From assembly GCA_965204665.1 (NCBI GenBank), contig OZ242002.1:868001-932000 (forward strand): a stretch of DNA of 64,000 nucleotides, in the 5' to 3' direction. Below are positions 33,714 to 42,851 of this stretch, piece by piece (position 1 is the stretch's first letter; each line of letters opens with the position of its first letter). The stretch is from Nemesobacter sp965204665. Lineage in GTDB: Bacteria > Desulfobacterota_D > UBA1144 > Nemesobacterales > Nemesobacteraceae. A program made the position numbers and the translations under genes. Under the pieces are notes generated by a model, which saw only the letters and a list, made by a program, of their open reading frames with translations, had not been told where the DNA came from and ran no database searches.

Positions 33714-34166
33714 CTATTTTTTTCTAGTAGGATAAACAGCTTTTTGGGGATCATCGTGGTTGGGATCATACCAAAGAAACTTCAATGCACGATTATCTCT
33801 TATTCCGTACATCCTTTCCTTGCTTGTTATGCGAAAAGAGATTAGTTGATCTATATCATCCAGGTTTATTTTTTCCAAACGCTTTTTAGCTTTTGTTGAG
33901 ATGTCGGCAACATTTACTGGATGGTTGTTATTTCCTTTACTTCTACCCCCCGAACCAGAGTAAATTTCGGCCCAAGTCATACTTTCCCAGTTCTTTACGG
34001 TCTCCCGATAAAACGTTTTTAGGTCACGATTGAAATTATCGCTACCCCAAGGACCTTCCCAATCAAAAGACTGCATTTGCCAACAGATTGTTAAGTGATC
34101 TGACTTTTCATTACTTTTAGGCTGTCGGTCAACTTCCTTATTCTTCCTACTCTTAGTGCGACCCAT
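33714..34166 (-). CDS. Putative toxin of a Panacea (PanAT) pair
   Basis: The protein has 150 residues, with a basic N-terminus (MGRTKSRKNKEVDRQPKS) and a core ending YGIRDNRALKFLWYDPNHDDP. The RxYG(I/F)R...FxxxWYDPNH pattern recurs in small proteins encoded beside DUF4065 antitoxins. Its ATG lies 14 nt inside the antitoxin gene, a strong sign of a two-gene toxin-antitoxin unit with antitoxin first. The toxic activity (nuclease or other) cannot be deduced from sequence. Confidence 0.7.
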   Translation of the reverse strand: MGRTKSRKNKEVDRQPKSNEKSDHLTICWQMQSFDWEGPWGSDNFNRDLKTFYRETVKNWESMTWAEIYSGSGGRSKGNNNHPVNVADISTKAKKRLEKINLDDIDQLISFRITSKERMYGIRDNRALKFLWYDPNHDDPQKAVYPTRKK

Positions 34167-34581
34167 AATACTCCGACATGGACTCGTGGCTAATAACTCT
34201 TTCGCCTCTTTCTGAAGAAGGTAATCCTTTCCTCGCTCTACACCAAGGCAGCTCTTGATGGGTCAAGTCACTCAACTGTTGTCCGGTGAATTCAGCGTAA
34301 TGATCTAAAACAGCGTCAACAGATTCACGCTCGTCGGAACTTAGAGCGTTTGAATCAGCACCGCGGATTTTTTGAATATGAAAGTTGCCTTTGTGATACC
34401 GGTACAAATCGGGGCACACGGGTCCGTTCGCCCAAGCCTGTATCTCTTCGTCAAATAAAGACTCTTCTTCCCAGACAAGATGCCAAGCCTGAGCGTAGTA
34501 GACGAGTTTTTGCAACTTCCAAGTTGTAATTTTTCCAGTCCTGTTAAGAACATATTGTGCTACATCACGTACATTAGCCAT
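34153..34581 (-). CDS. Panacea/DUF4065 antitoxin (PanA, SocA/GepA-like)
   Basis: The protein has 142 residues covering the whole DUF4065 domain: NVRDVAQYVLNRTGKITTWKL then QKLVYYAQAWHLVW, FDEEIQAWANGPVCPDLY, and a C-terminal DLTHQELPWCRARKGLP. The KLQKLVYYAQ and WxxGPVxxxLY signatures define the family, which neutralises diverse toxins by direct contact and includes the proteolytic adaptor SocA. GGAGG precedes the ATG. It is the first gene of the pair. A second, divergent Panacea protein lies only 2.3 kb away. Confidence 0.92.
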   Translation of the reverse strand: MANVRDVAQYVLNRTGKITTWKLQKLVYYAQAWHLVWEEESLFDEEIQAWANGPVCPDLYRYHKGNFHIQKIRGADSNALSSDERESVDAVLDHYAEFTGQQLSDLTHQELPWCRARKGLPSSERGERVISHESMSEYYGSH

Positions 34582-34829
34582 TGAAACCTCCTTATCTACA
34601 TAACCTCGAACTTCGACAAGCCTAACATATACTCTACATGTTCAACAGCGCAACTATCTCGAAACAACAGATTCAAGCGGACCGGATGCGACATTTTCCG
34701 TCTTTGTCATTTTGCGGCTCGGAATGATGCAAGTCAACCCGAGCACGGTCTTTTGACAAGAGAGCCGTGCGCGTGTAGATAGTTGCTTTTTAAGATCGGA
34801 CGAACATTCAGCGGAATCAAGGTAAGTAG

Positions 34830-36380
34830 ATGCCGAGCAGCGATTACATACACATATTCGACACCACGCTCCGCGACGGCGAGCAGGCTCCGGGATGCAG
34901 CATGACCTCGGATGAGAAACTCCGCGTCGCGTTTCAACTCGAAAAGCTGGGTGTGGATGTAATAGAAGCCGGGTTTCCCATCTCGTCTGAAGAGGACTTT
35001 CTCTCCGTGAAAAAAATAGCGGAGCGGATAAAGAGCTGTCAGGTCGCCGGGCTGTGCAGGGCGAACTTCAAAGATATAGACAGAGGGTGGGAAGCCGTAC
35101 GCTGCTCGGAAAGCCCGAGGATACACACGTTTATCGCCACTTCCGACATACATCTCAAACACAAACTCAGAAAATCCAGGGAAGATGTGCTGGAGATGAT
35201 AGTCGCCGCGGTGCGCCACGCGAGAAAATACACGGAAAATGTCGAGTTTTCCTGCGAAGACGCGACTCGCACGGATATTGACTACCTATGCAGAGCCGTT
35301 GATACCGCCGTCAAGGCCGGAGCCACCACGATTAATATTCCCGACACGGTCGGCTACACGGTTCCCGAGGAGTTTGCGGGAATAATCGCCACTCTTGTGA
35401 AAAACGTTCCCGACCTCGACGATGTCGTTTTGAGCGTGCATTGCCACAACGACTTGGGTCTTGCGGTTGCGAACTCCCACGCCGCCATAAGGGAGGGAGC
35501 AAGACAGGTTGAATGCACGATAAACGGTCTCGGCGAACGTGCGGGTAATGCGTCTCTTGAGGAAATAGTGATGGGTCTTAAAGTGAGAAACGACAGAAGA
35601 CCTTATACCTCCAGGGTTGATACGAAACAGATATACCCTTCAAGTCGTCTTGTTTCCCAAGTCACCGGAGTGAATGTTCAGCCGAACAAGGCTGTTGTGG
35701 GGGCAAACGCGTTCGCCCACGAGGCCGGTATCCATCAGGCGGGTGTTCTCCGGGAGACGCTAACCTACGAGATAATGACCCCGCAGGAAGTCGGTATACC
35801 CTCAAACAGCATAGTGCTCGGCAAGCACTCGGGCCGTCACGCCTTCAGGGACCGACTGGAGGAATACGGTTATGTGCTTGAGCCCGAAGCGTTTGAAAAA
35901 GCCTTCATACGGTTCAAAGCACTTGCCGACAAGAAAAAATACGTTTTTGATGAGGATGTAGAAGCTCTTATAAACAGCGAGTGTCTCAACTCCTCCGACC
36001 ACTATGTGTTTGTGTCCGCAAGTTATTCGGGAGGCACCAATCAGGAACCCCAAGCTACTGTGACGGTTGCAGCCGCAGGTGAAGAGGTCACAGCTTCGCA
36101 GAAGGGCTCGGGTCCGGTGGACGCGATTTTCAAGGCGGTAAAGGAGGCGACGTACCTTTCTCCCAGGCTTGAGAGGTTTTCCGTTTCCTCGATAACCGGT
36201 GGTACGGACGCGCAGGGAGAAGTTACGGTGAGAATCTCCGACGAAGATGTGGTATCGCAGGGACAGGGGGTTGACACGGACATTTCCGTTGCGAGCGCAA
36301 AGGCCTTCGTAAACGCGCTTAACAGGCTTCGCTGGAGAAAAGAGCACCCGCGACGCGACGCAAAATTTAAAGGTATCTGA
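34830..36380 (+). CDS. leuA: 2-isopropylmalate synthase
   Basis: First committed enzyme of leucine synthesis, condensing acetyl-CoA with 2-ketoisovalerate. The protein has 516 residues. The TIM-barrel catalytic domain starts IHIFDTTLRDGEQAPGCSM (metal D, catalytic R), with SVHCHNDLGLAVANS and GLGERAGNASLEEIVM as family signatures, and AFAHEAGIHQAGVL. The C-terminal LeuA dimer/allosteric domain begins near 390 (VFVSASYSGGTNQEPQATV), so feedback inhibition by leucine is expected. It is a single gene flanked by toxin-antitoxin pairs on both sides. Confidence 0.96.
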   Translation: MPSSDYIHIFDTTLRDGEQAPGCSMTSDEKLRVAFQLEKLGVDVIEAGFPISSEEDFLSVKKIAERIKSCQVAGLCRANFKDIDRGWEAVRCSESPRIHTFIATSDIHLKHKLRKSREDVLEMIVAAVRHARKYTENVEFSCEDATRTDIDYLCRAVDTAVKAGATTINIPDTVGYTVPEEFAGIIATLVKNVPDLDDVVLSVHCHNDLGLAVANSHAAIREGARQVECTINGLGERAGNASLEEIVMGLKVRNDRRPYTSRVDTKQIYPSSRLVSQVTGVNVQPNKAVVGANAFAHEAGIHQAGVLRETLTYEIMTPQEVGIPSNSIVLGKHSGRHAFRDRLEEYGYVLEPEAFEKAFIRFKALADKKKYVFDEDVEALINSECLNSSDHYVFVSASYSGGTNQEPQATVTVAAAGEEVTASQKGSGPVDAIFKAVKEATYLSPRLERFSVSSITGGTDAQGEVTVRISDEDVVSQGQGVDTDISVASAKAFVNALNRLRWRKEHPRRDAKFKGI

Positions 36381-36842
36381 AGACCATTTCCTGACTTGCC
36401 CGTAATAGTTGACCGTCTTTGATTTCGCATTATTCTTCACAATAGATTGATTTTCTTGACTTGAAAAATCAGCTGCTTTCTGTTGAAACCTCAATTTTCA
36501 CCCCAAATCCGACCGGCGGACCCCCTCAATACGAACTGAAACAGCGGCAAGCAAGGTTCACATGTACCCATTTGTATGAGAACCGAGCCCAAAAAATGCG
36601 CAACTGTCTCAATCGGAATTTTTCTTGAAATTTCTTTTTGAAAATGCAATAATAGCATTTACAAGGGGGCGGATCTGGAACAATTCAGTAAAAGGCGAAC
36701 AGTGGATGCGGCTTGATTTCTACGAAGTTATAGTGCCGAAAAATGTGGCCCGCGAGTAATTTGCCAGGGGTCGGCTATCTGGCAGAAACCGCATTTGCTC
36801 CACTTAAGTTGAGGAGTCGCGAGCCGGAGTGAGGAGATAAAA
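36381..36842. other. Intergenic region downstream of leuA
   Basis: 462 bp before the second Panacea gene. A 44-codon TTG-initiated frame at 36625-36759 (ends WMRLDFYEVIVPKNVARE) is open but lacks a ribosome-binding site and a recognised family. I regard it as doubtful. No hairpin terminator or repeat stands out. Confidence 0.4.
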
Positions 36843-37337
36843 ATGGCACCTTATTCAGTTGCTTCCATAGCAAATGCCTTCTTAAATAAGGCATTCCGGG
36901 AGAGACGTACAATTTCTCCCATGAAAATCCAAAAACTACTTTACATCGCACAAGGTTATTTTCTTGTTGAACAAGGGAAACCGCTTCTTGACGAGGTATT
37001 TGAAGCATGGAAGTTCGGTCCTGTTCTGGATTCGCTATATCATGAGTGTAAGCATTTTGGTCACAAGGGGGTCGATAAATTCCTATCTGGGATTGGCGGT
37101 CATAACGGACGAATTCGACAAGCTCCGATACCAGAAGATGATGACATTAAAGATATTGTGGATTTTGTATGGAAAAACTATGGAAATGAAGAACCAACCT
37201 CACTTTCAGCTTGGACCCATGAAAAAGGTGGACCATGGGATGAAGTGACTGATGGTGGAAACAACATTCTCCGCCATAAGGATGTCCCGAACGAAAAGAT
37301 AAAGGAATATTTCGAGAAACACATGTACGATGACTAA
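36843..37337 (+). CDS. Panacea/DUF4065 antitoxin, second copy
   Basis: The protein has 164 residues with the family pattern VASIANAFLNKAF...ISPMKIQKLLYIAQGYFLVEQ and FEAWKFGPVLDSLYHECK. The C-terminal half contains SLSAWTHEKGGPWDEV, the conserved W-G-PW motif. It differs strongly from the copy at 34153, so it is not a recent duplicate. AGGAG lies before ATG 36843. The last 8 nt overlap the following small membrane protein, which should be its toxin. It is expected to bind and neutralise that partner. Confidence 0.9.
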   Translation: MAPYSVASIANAFLNKAFRERRTISPMKIQKLLYIAQGYFLVEQGKPLLDEVFEAWKFGPVLDSLYHECKHFGHKGVDKFLSGIGGHNGRIRQAPIPEDDDIKDIVDFVWKNYGNEEPTSLSAWTHEKGGPWDEVTDGGNNILRHKDVPNEKIKEYFEKHMYDD

Positions 37338-37569
37338 TAGCCGAAACCGCAAAAAACTTAAAAAGCCGAGTGATTCTGATATAAACAAGGTCGACAACGA
37401 AGAAGACTACAAATCTCCAATAGCAAAAAACAGGATACTCTACATCAATTTGAGGTTTGTGAAATTCGGCGTGTCTGACCGTCTCCAAGGCGCGGCGATT
37501 TTTCTGACGATACTCCTGCTGATTCCAATCTTTGTGGCACTCATCGGGGGTTTTTTTGATAAAGCTTGA
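37330..37569 (+). CDS. Small membrane protein, putative PanT-type toxin
   Basis: The protein has 79 residues. A charged N-terminal half (TNSRNRKKLKKPSDSDINK) is followed by RILYINLRFVKFG and one transmembrane helix at about 54-74 (AAIFLTILLLIPIFVALIGGF). Single-helix membrane-depolarising toxins are a known partner class of Panacea antitoxins. The 8-nt overlap with the antitoxin gene supports this pairing. The chemically different partner of the first pair (33714) shows the antitoxin fold is used with two unrelated toxins here. Confidence 0.75.
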   Translation: MTNSRNRKKLKKPSDSDINKVDNEEDYKSPIAKNRILYINLRFVKFGVSDRLQGAAIFLTILLLIPIFVALIGGFFDKA

Positions 37570-38037
37570 GCTAAGGAAATGCTTGTCTGGCTGGATAAGC
37601 CTTTTTTGCTGTCTTTAGGGGTTGCCTTGGGGAGTAGCGGGAAGCGAAATTGCGACGATAAGACGATGAGTAGAGAAATGTAAGGGTGTAGCGTTCTCTC
37701 CGATAAGGCGGCCGATATATGTATTGAGTATTTTAATGGGAGAGTGTTCGGAAAATTTTGTCGTTCCCTGTACAATCTCTAGTTTTCATAACCGCGGCCT
37801 TGTCCTTGCGGTTGTAGTTATAACAACTGCCGGTCTATAGACCTAGTGGTTGAAGGCTTACCCGAGACTACTTACGCAGCAGCAAGGATTCGACCAACAT
37901 GCATTACGACAGAAACGGTCCCTGTTCATACTTTTATGTAAATGGGCGGCGCAAAATTAAAGACTGTGCCGGTTTTGCGAAAGGCTATAATTCGGAGATC
38001 AAAATTCTAATTTGTCTATAATTGCATAGTTTTCCTC
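37570..38037. other. Intergenic region upstream of mutS
   Basis: 468 bp, AT-rich. A short palindrome, GGTCTATAGACC, is near 37832-37843. No ORF, tRNA or terminator that I can support. It should contain the mutS promoter. Confidence 0.45.
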
Positions 38038-40644
38038 ATGGGTTCTCAAACTCCCTTAATGAGTCAGTATTCAGCCATAAAAAAGGAGTATCCGGATTCC
38101 ATACTCTTTTTCAGGCTCGGGGATTTCTACGAGATGTTCTATGATGACGCGAAGACCGCATCCGGGATACTGGGAATAACTCTTACATCAAGGAACCGCT
38201 CCAAGGAAAACAAGATCCCTCTCTGCGGAGTGCCTTTTCACAGCGCGGAGTCCTACATATCCAAACTTCTGGAGAGCGGAAACAAGGTAGCCATCTGTGA
38301 ACAGGTGGGCAAAGCCGGCGATGCGAAAAGTCTTGTAGAAAGAAAAGTCGTGAGAGTCCTCACCCCGGGGGCGCTGCTTGATTCTGAAAACCTGCGGTCG
38401 AGGAGCAATAATTTTCTCGCGTGCGTCTGCGAGCGGGACGGCGGTTACGGACTTGCCTTCTGCGATATCTCGACCGGTGAGTTTCAGACATCTTCTTTTC
38501 TAAATGCGGAGGACCTTGTTTCAGAGTTTTTCCGTCTTGACCCGAGCGAGATACTCCTCCCTGAAGGCGCCGTCGCCCCGTCCTGGCTTGAGTTTCTGCC
38601 GGACGGCGGACGACGCGTACTGATAACCAGGGTGGATTCATGGAAATGGGAACGACAAAGATGCCGTGAAACTCTTACGGACGGTTTCGGGGTTCTGACG
38701 CTTGAATCCGCGGAACTTGAACAGCGGCCCGGGTGCCTTGTGGCCTGCGGGATTCTTTTCGCCTACCTTCTGGAAACGCAGAAGGACTTTATGCCCGAGG
38801 TGAGTTTTCCCAAGTATTACGACACCGTCGATTACATGAAAATCGACGAGTGGACCGCAAGGAACCTGGAACTTTTCGTATCTGCGGAAGGTTCGCCGAA
38901 AAACTCTCTGCTCCGGGTCATGGATATTACATCCTGTCCGATGGGAGCCAGACTTCTTCGGCGCTGGATGAACTATCCTCTGCTCGACGCCGAAAAAATA
39001 AAAACAAGACAACGGGCTGTGGCCGAACTCGTTGCGGACATCTCGACAAGAGGCGCGTTGCAGGAAGCGCTTCGGCGCGTGGGCGACCTTGAAAGACTTA
39101 TTCACAGAATCTCTGTTCCCTCGGCCCGACCCGGAGACCTTGCGGCGCTTCGGGATTCCTCTTCCTGCGTAAAGAACATAAAGGACGCGATGGCGGGTCT
39201 GCAGGACCCGGTACTCTGTTCCCTTTCGGAGAAAACAGATGATTTTTCAGATCTGAGGGATTATCTGACTTCCGCCGTATCCGCGGAACCTCCGGTCCAA
39301 ATCCGTGACGGAGGGGTCGTGAAAAAAGGCTTTTCATCCGAACTCGATGAACTGAGGGAAATCCAGAGCGCCGGAAAAAAATGGATATCCGACCTTGAGG
39401 CGGAAGAGAGAAAGAGAACGGGCATAAACAACCTCAAGGTCGGTTACAACAGAGTCTTCGGCTACTTCTTCGACGTGACCAAATCGAAGATTTCACTTGT
39501 TCCCGAGGAATATTCAAGAAGGCAGACGCTTGCGGGAAGCGAGCGTTTCACCTCGCCGCGGCTTTCTGCTTATGAGGAGAAAATTCTGACCGCGCGGGAA
39601 CGCATGGATGAGATCGAAGCGGTTCTTTTCGAGCGGATAAGAAAAGAGACGACCGCGCACTCGGCCCGGGTGAAGGCCACGGCCGAGATTCTGGCGGAAA
39701 TAGATGTTTTCTGCTCTCTTGCCGAGGCTGCCTCCCGATATGACTACTGCGCTCCGGAGTTCCATGACCGTCCTCTCGTAAGTCTCCGCGGCAGTCGGCA
39801 TCCGGTCGTTGAGAGAATGGACCTCGACCGCGGTTTCGTGCCCAACGACATCACGCTTGATTCCGAAGCGGACCGTTTCATGATAATCACGGGTCCCAAC
39901 ATGTCCGGCAAATCCACCCTTATAAGACAAGCGGCGCTTATATCGCTTATGGCGCAGATGGGAAGTTTTGTTCCGGCATCTTCCGCGAATCTCGGAGTTG
40001 TGGACAGGATTTTTTCAAGGGTCGGAGCTTCCGACAACCTCTCCCGCGGTCAGTCCACCTTCATGGTGGAGATGGTGGAGACGGCCCATATTCTCCGCAA
40101 CGCCACTGAAAAAAGCCTCGTTATTCTGGATGAGATAGGAAGGGGAACAAGCACTTTTGACGGGATGAGCATAGCATGGGCGGTATCCGAGTATCTGTCC
40201 GATCTCGGATCCATCACCCTTTTCGCCACGCACTATCATGAGCTTGCGAACCTCGCGGACACAAGGTCCGGCATATGCAATTCGAACGTGATGGTAAAGG
40301 AACAGGAAGGAGAAATACTGTTTCTGCGGAAACTTCTCCCCGGGGCCACAAGCCACAGTTACGGAATACAGGTCGCCCGCCTTGCCGGGGTGCCGGCAAC
40401 GGTGCTTGAGTCCGCGAGGAGAGTTCTGTTTTCTCTTGAAAAACTCAAGCAGAGTCTTTCGGAGTCCATGACCGGGGGGCGGCAGCTTCTTCTTCTCGAT
40501 AAGGATAAAGAAGAGCAGGCGGAGGCCCGATACCGTAAAGAAACTCTTCTTTCCGAAGAGCTCAGGGAGATAGACCCCGTGAACATGACTCCCATGGAGG
40601 CGCTCGCGAAGCTCGCCGAACTTAAGGAGAAGGCAGGTTCGTAA
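38038..40644 (+). CDS. mutS: DNA mismatch repair protein MutS
   Basis: Recognises base mismatches and small loops and starts repair with MutL. The protein has 868 residues, full length. The N-terminal mismatch-binding domain has the Phe-x-Glu wedge in LFFRLGDFYEMFYDDA. Core/lever and clamp domains follow (GVKNLKVGYNRVFGYFF-type segment at about 465). The C-terminal ATPase has Walker A TGPNMSGKSTLIRQ, signature FSRVGASDNLSRGQSTFMVE, Walker B LVILDEIGRGTSTFDG and the H-loop LFATHYHEL. A single transcription unit; no mutL adjacent. Confidence 0.97.
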   Translation: MGSQTPLMSQYSAIKKEYPDSILFFRLGDFYEMFYDDAKTASGILGITLTSRNRSKENKIPLCGVPFHSAESYISKLLESGNKVAICEQVGKAGDAKSLVERKVVRVLTPGALLDSENLRSRSNNFLACVCERDGGYGLAFCDISTGEFQTSSFLNAEDLVSEFFRLDPSEILLPEGAVAPSWLEFLPDGGRRVLITRVDSWKWERQRCRETLTDGFGVLTLESAELEQRPGCLVACGILFAYLLETQKDFMPEVSFPKYYDTVDYMKIDEWTARNLELFVSAEGSPKNSLLRVMDITSCPMGARLLRRWMNYPLLDAEKIKTRQRAVAELVADISTRGALQEALRRVGDLERLIHRISVPSARPGDLAALRDSSSCVKNIKDAMAGLQDPVLCSLSEKTDDFSDLRDYLTSAVSAEPPVQIRDGGVVKKGFSSELDELREIQSAGKKWISDLEAEERKRTGINNLKVGYNRVFGYFFDVTKSKISLVPEEYSRRQTLAGSERFTSPRLSAYEEKILTARERMDEIEAVLFERIRKETTAHSARVKATAEILAEIDVFCSLAEAASRYDYCAPEFHDRPLVSLRGSRHPVVERMDLDRGFVPNDITLDSEADRFMIITGPNMSGKSTLIRQAALISLMAQMGSFVPASSANLGVVDRIFSRVGASDNLSRGQSTFMVEMVETAHILRNATEKSLVILDEIGRGTSTFDGMSIAWAVSEYLSDLGSITLFATHYHELANLADTRSGICNSNVMVKEQEGEILFLRKLLPGATSHSYGIQVARLAGVPATVLESARRVLFSLEKLKQSLSESMTGGRQLLLLDKDKEEQAEARYRKETLLSEELREIDPVNMTPMEALAKLAELKEKAGS

Positions 40645-40702
40645 ATACCTAGAACGGGGATTTCGGAAACTCCGGCTTTTTCAGCAACTGCAATTTTCCC
40701 CC

Positions 40703-40734
40703 TTGACACCGCCCTAATGATGCTTACTTTATAT
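40703..40734 (+). promoter_or_regulatory. groESL promoter
   Basis: TTGACA at 40703-40708 and an AT-rich -10 candidate (TTTATAT, about 40728-40734) precede and touch the CIRCE operator. The spacing is slightly long (18-19 bp), so the exact -10 is uncertain. Confidence 0.6.
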
Positions 40735-40761
40735 CTGGCACTCAAAGGGAACGAGTGCTAA
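40735..40761. promoter_or_regulatory. CIRCE operator (HrcA site)
   Basis: CTGGCACTC, nine spacer bases, GAGTGCTAA. It matches the CIRCE consensus TTAGCACTC-N9-GAGTGCTAA in 16 of 18 positions, both deviations in the left arm. Its position over the start region of groESL implies repression by HrcA and induction by heat or unfolded protein. Confidence 0.92.
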
Positions 40762-40795
40762 ATTTCATTAAAAGCCAAATTAGGAGGTATTAGAG

Positions 40796-41083
40796 ATGGA
40801 GATAAGACCGTTACATGATAAGGTTCTGATCAAACGTCTGGACCTGTCTGAGACAACGGAAGGGGGAATAATAATCCCCGACACAGCTGCTGAAAAACCG
40901 CAGCAGGCCGAGGTTGTCGCCGTCGGCAGGGGAAAGATTCTTGAGAACGGAGATGTTCTTCCGCTTGATGTCAAGAAAGGCGACAGGGTTATATTCGGAA
41001 AATACAGTGGAAGCGAGGTTTCGCTCGGCGGGGAGGATTATCTTATCCTCAGCGAGAGCGAGATACTTGCCGTTATAGATTAA
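40796..41083 (+). CDS. groES: Co-chaperonin GroES
   Basis: The protein has 95 residues. It starts IRPLHDKVLIKRLD, has the mobile loop SETTEGGIIIPDTAAEKPQ that contacts GroEL, and ends YLILSESEILAVI. AGGAGG lies ten bases before the ATG. It caps GroEL and is co-transcribed with it (18-bp gap containing the groEL RBS). Confidence 0.97.
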   Translation: MEIRPLHDKVLIKRLDLSETTEGGIIIPDTAAEKPQQAEVVAVGRGKILENGDVLPLDVKKGDRVIFGKYSGSEVSLGGEDYLILSESEILAVID

Positions 41084-41101
41084 CAAGGAGGAAACAACAA
41101 G

Positions 41102-42745
41102 ATGGCAAAAGATCTGTTATTTGACGCAGAAGCAAGAGAAAAGATTCTCCGGGGCGTTGACAAGCTCGCGGCCGCAGTGAAGGCGACTTTGGGACCGAGA
41201 GGCCGCAATGTGCTTATAGAAAAGACATTCGGAGCTCCGGTTGTGACCAAGGACGGAGTTTCGGTGGCCAAGGAGATAGAACTTGAGGACAAGTTTGAAA
41301 ACATGGGAGCCCAGATGGTGAAGGAAGTCGCTTCAAAGACAAGCGATGTCGCCGGAGACGGTACCACCACGGCGACTATCCTCGCCCAGGCTATATACAA
41401 GGAAGGGATAAAGCTTGTGGCCGCCGGACACGACCCCATGAAGCTTAAAAGAGGAATAGACAAAGCGGTCGAGGTCGTTACCGACAGCATAAGGAAGCAG
41501 AGCAAGCAGGTGAAGGGCCGCGTCGAGATAGCCCAGGTGGCGACGGTTTCCGCTAACGGCGATGAAAACGTCGGAAGCATTATCGCCGATGCGATGGAAA
41601 AGGTGGGAAAAGACGGCGTTATCACCGTTGAAGAGGGAAGAAGTCTTGATACTGAACTCGATGTGGTGGAGGGAATGCAGTTCGACAGAGGGTACCTGAG
41701 CCCTTACTTCGTTACCGAGCCCGAAAAGATGACCGTCGAGCTTGAAGACCCGCTCATCCTGCTGTTCGACAAGAAAATAGCCAACATGAAAGATCTACTT
41801 CCGCTTCTCGAGGAAGTGGCGAGAAGTACGAAGCCGCTTCTTATAATCGCGGAAGATGTCGAGGGCGAGGCGCTCGCCACTCTGGTTGTGAACAAGATCA
41901 GGGGAACTCTCAAGGTGGCGGCGATAAAGGCTCCCGGATTCGGAGACAGAAGAAAAGCCATGATCGAGGACATAGGGGTTCTTACCGGCGGACAGGTTAT
42001 ATCCGAAGAGGCCGGTATGAAACTTGAGAACGCCAAAGTCGCCGATCTCGGAAGAGCGAAAAGAGTGGTGATAGACCGTGACGACACCACGATAGTCGGC
42101 GGGTCGGGGAAAAAGTCCGAGATAGCCGGCCGCATAAACCAGATAAAAAGCCAGATAGACATGGCGAGCGGCGAATACGACAGGGAGAAGCTCCAGGAGA
42201 GACTCGCTAAACTCGCCGGCGGCGTTGCCGTGATCAGGGTCGGAGCCGCTACCGAAACGGAGATGAAGGAGAAAAAGGACAGGGTCGAGGACGCTCTTAA
42301 CGCTACGAGAGCCGCTGTCGAGGAAGGAATAGTTGCCGGCGGCGGCGTTGCTTTCATAAGGGCGGTCGGTCCTGTTGAGAAATTCTCCGGTGCTGACCCG
42401 GAAGAGCAGGCAGGGGTCGACATCGTGAAAAAATCTCTTGAATCTCCTCTTCGCGGAATAGCGTCGAACGCGGGATGGGACGGTTCGATAGTGGTTGAGA
42501 ATGTAAAAACCCAGAAAGGTTCTACGGGATTTGACGCTGCTACCCTCGAGTACAGAGACCTTATCAAGGCCGGAATTCTTGATCCGGCAAAGGTTACCAG
42601 GACCGCGATACAGAACGCGTCGAGCGTTGCGGGCCTGCTTCTCACCACGGAAGCGCTAGTGGTCGATGTTCCCAAAGAAGAGCCGGCAGGCGGCGGGGGA
42701 ATGCCTCCGGGCGGACCGATGGGAGGAATGGGCGGCATGATGTAG
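41102..42745 (+). CDS. groL: Chaperonin GroEL
   Basis: The protein has 547 residues. The N-terminus is LLFDAEAREKILRGVDKLA, the ATP site is DGTTTATILAQ with GDGTT, and the apical domain has EDVEGEALATLVVNKIRG. The equatorial AAVEEGIVAGGGVAF signature is present, and the C-terminus ends in a GGM repeat (GGMGGMM) as in most bacterial GroELs. It forms the 14-mer folding chamber with GroES. A rho-independent terminator follows 34 bp after the stop. Confidence 0.98.
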   Translation: MAKDLLFDAEAREKILRGVDKLAAAVKATLGPRGRNVLIEKTFGAPVVTKDGVSVAKEIELEDKFENMGAQMVKEVASKTSDVAGDGTTTATILAQAIYKEGIKLVAAGHDPMKLKRGIDKAVEVVTDSIRKQSKQVKGRVEIAQVATVSANGDENVGSIIADAMEKVGKDGVITVEEGRSLDTELDVVEGMQFDRGYLSPYFVTEPEKMTVELEDPLILLFDKKIANMKDLLPLLEEVARSTKPLLIIAEDVEGEALATLVVNKIRGTLKVAAIKAPGFGDRRKAMIEDIGVLTGGQVISEEAGMKLENAKVADLGRAKRVVIDRDDTTIVGGSGKKSEIAGRINQIKSQIDMASGEYDREKLQERLAKLAGGVAVIRVGAATETEMKEKKDRVEDALNATRAAVEEGIVAGGGVAFIRAVGPVEKFSGADPEEQAGVDIVKKSLESPLRGIASNAGWDGSIVVENVKTQKGSTGFDAATLEYRDLIKAGILDPAKVTRTAIQNASSVAGLLLTTEALVVDVPKEEPAGGGGMPPGGPMGGMGGMM

Positions 42746-42778
42746 GAGTTCCGTTTCCATACAGTAAGTTTTTTGAAG

Positions 42779-42816
42779 CGGGCGTGGTCCTCAGGGATTT
42801 GCGCCCGTTTTTTTTT
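42779..42816 (+). terminator. Rho-independent terminator of groESL
   Basis: The stem CGGGCG/CGCCCG (42779-42784, 42802-42807) encloses an 18-nt loop and is followed by nine T residues. Confidence 0.85.
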
Positions 42817-42851
42817 GAGATTAAATATATACTGATGTTGAAGGGTGAAAT

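Noticed and set aside
38038..38041. mutS as part of the second Panacea operon
   Set aside because: A 468-bp gap without coding sequence separates them.
41080..41625. Minus-strand frame opposite groEL
   Set aside because: Antisense of a highly conserved gene; no start signal.
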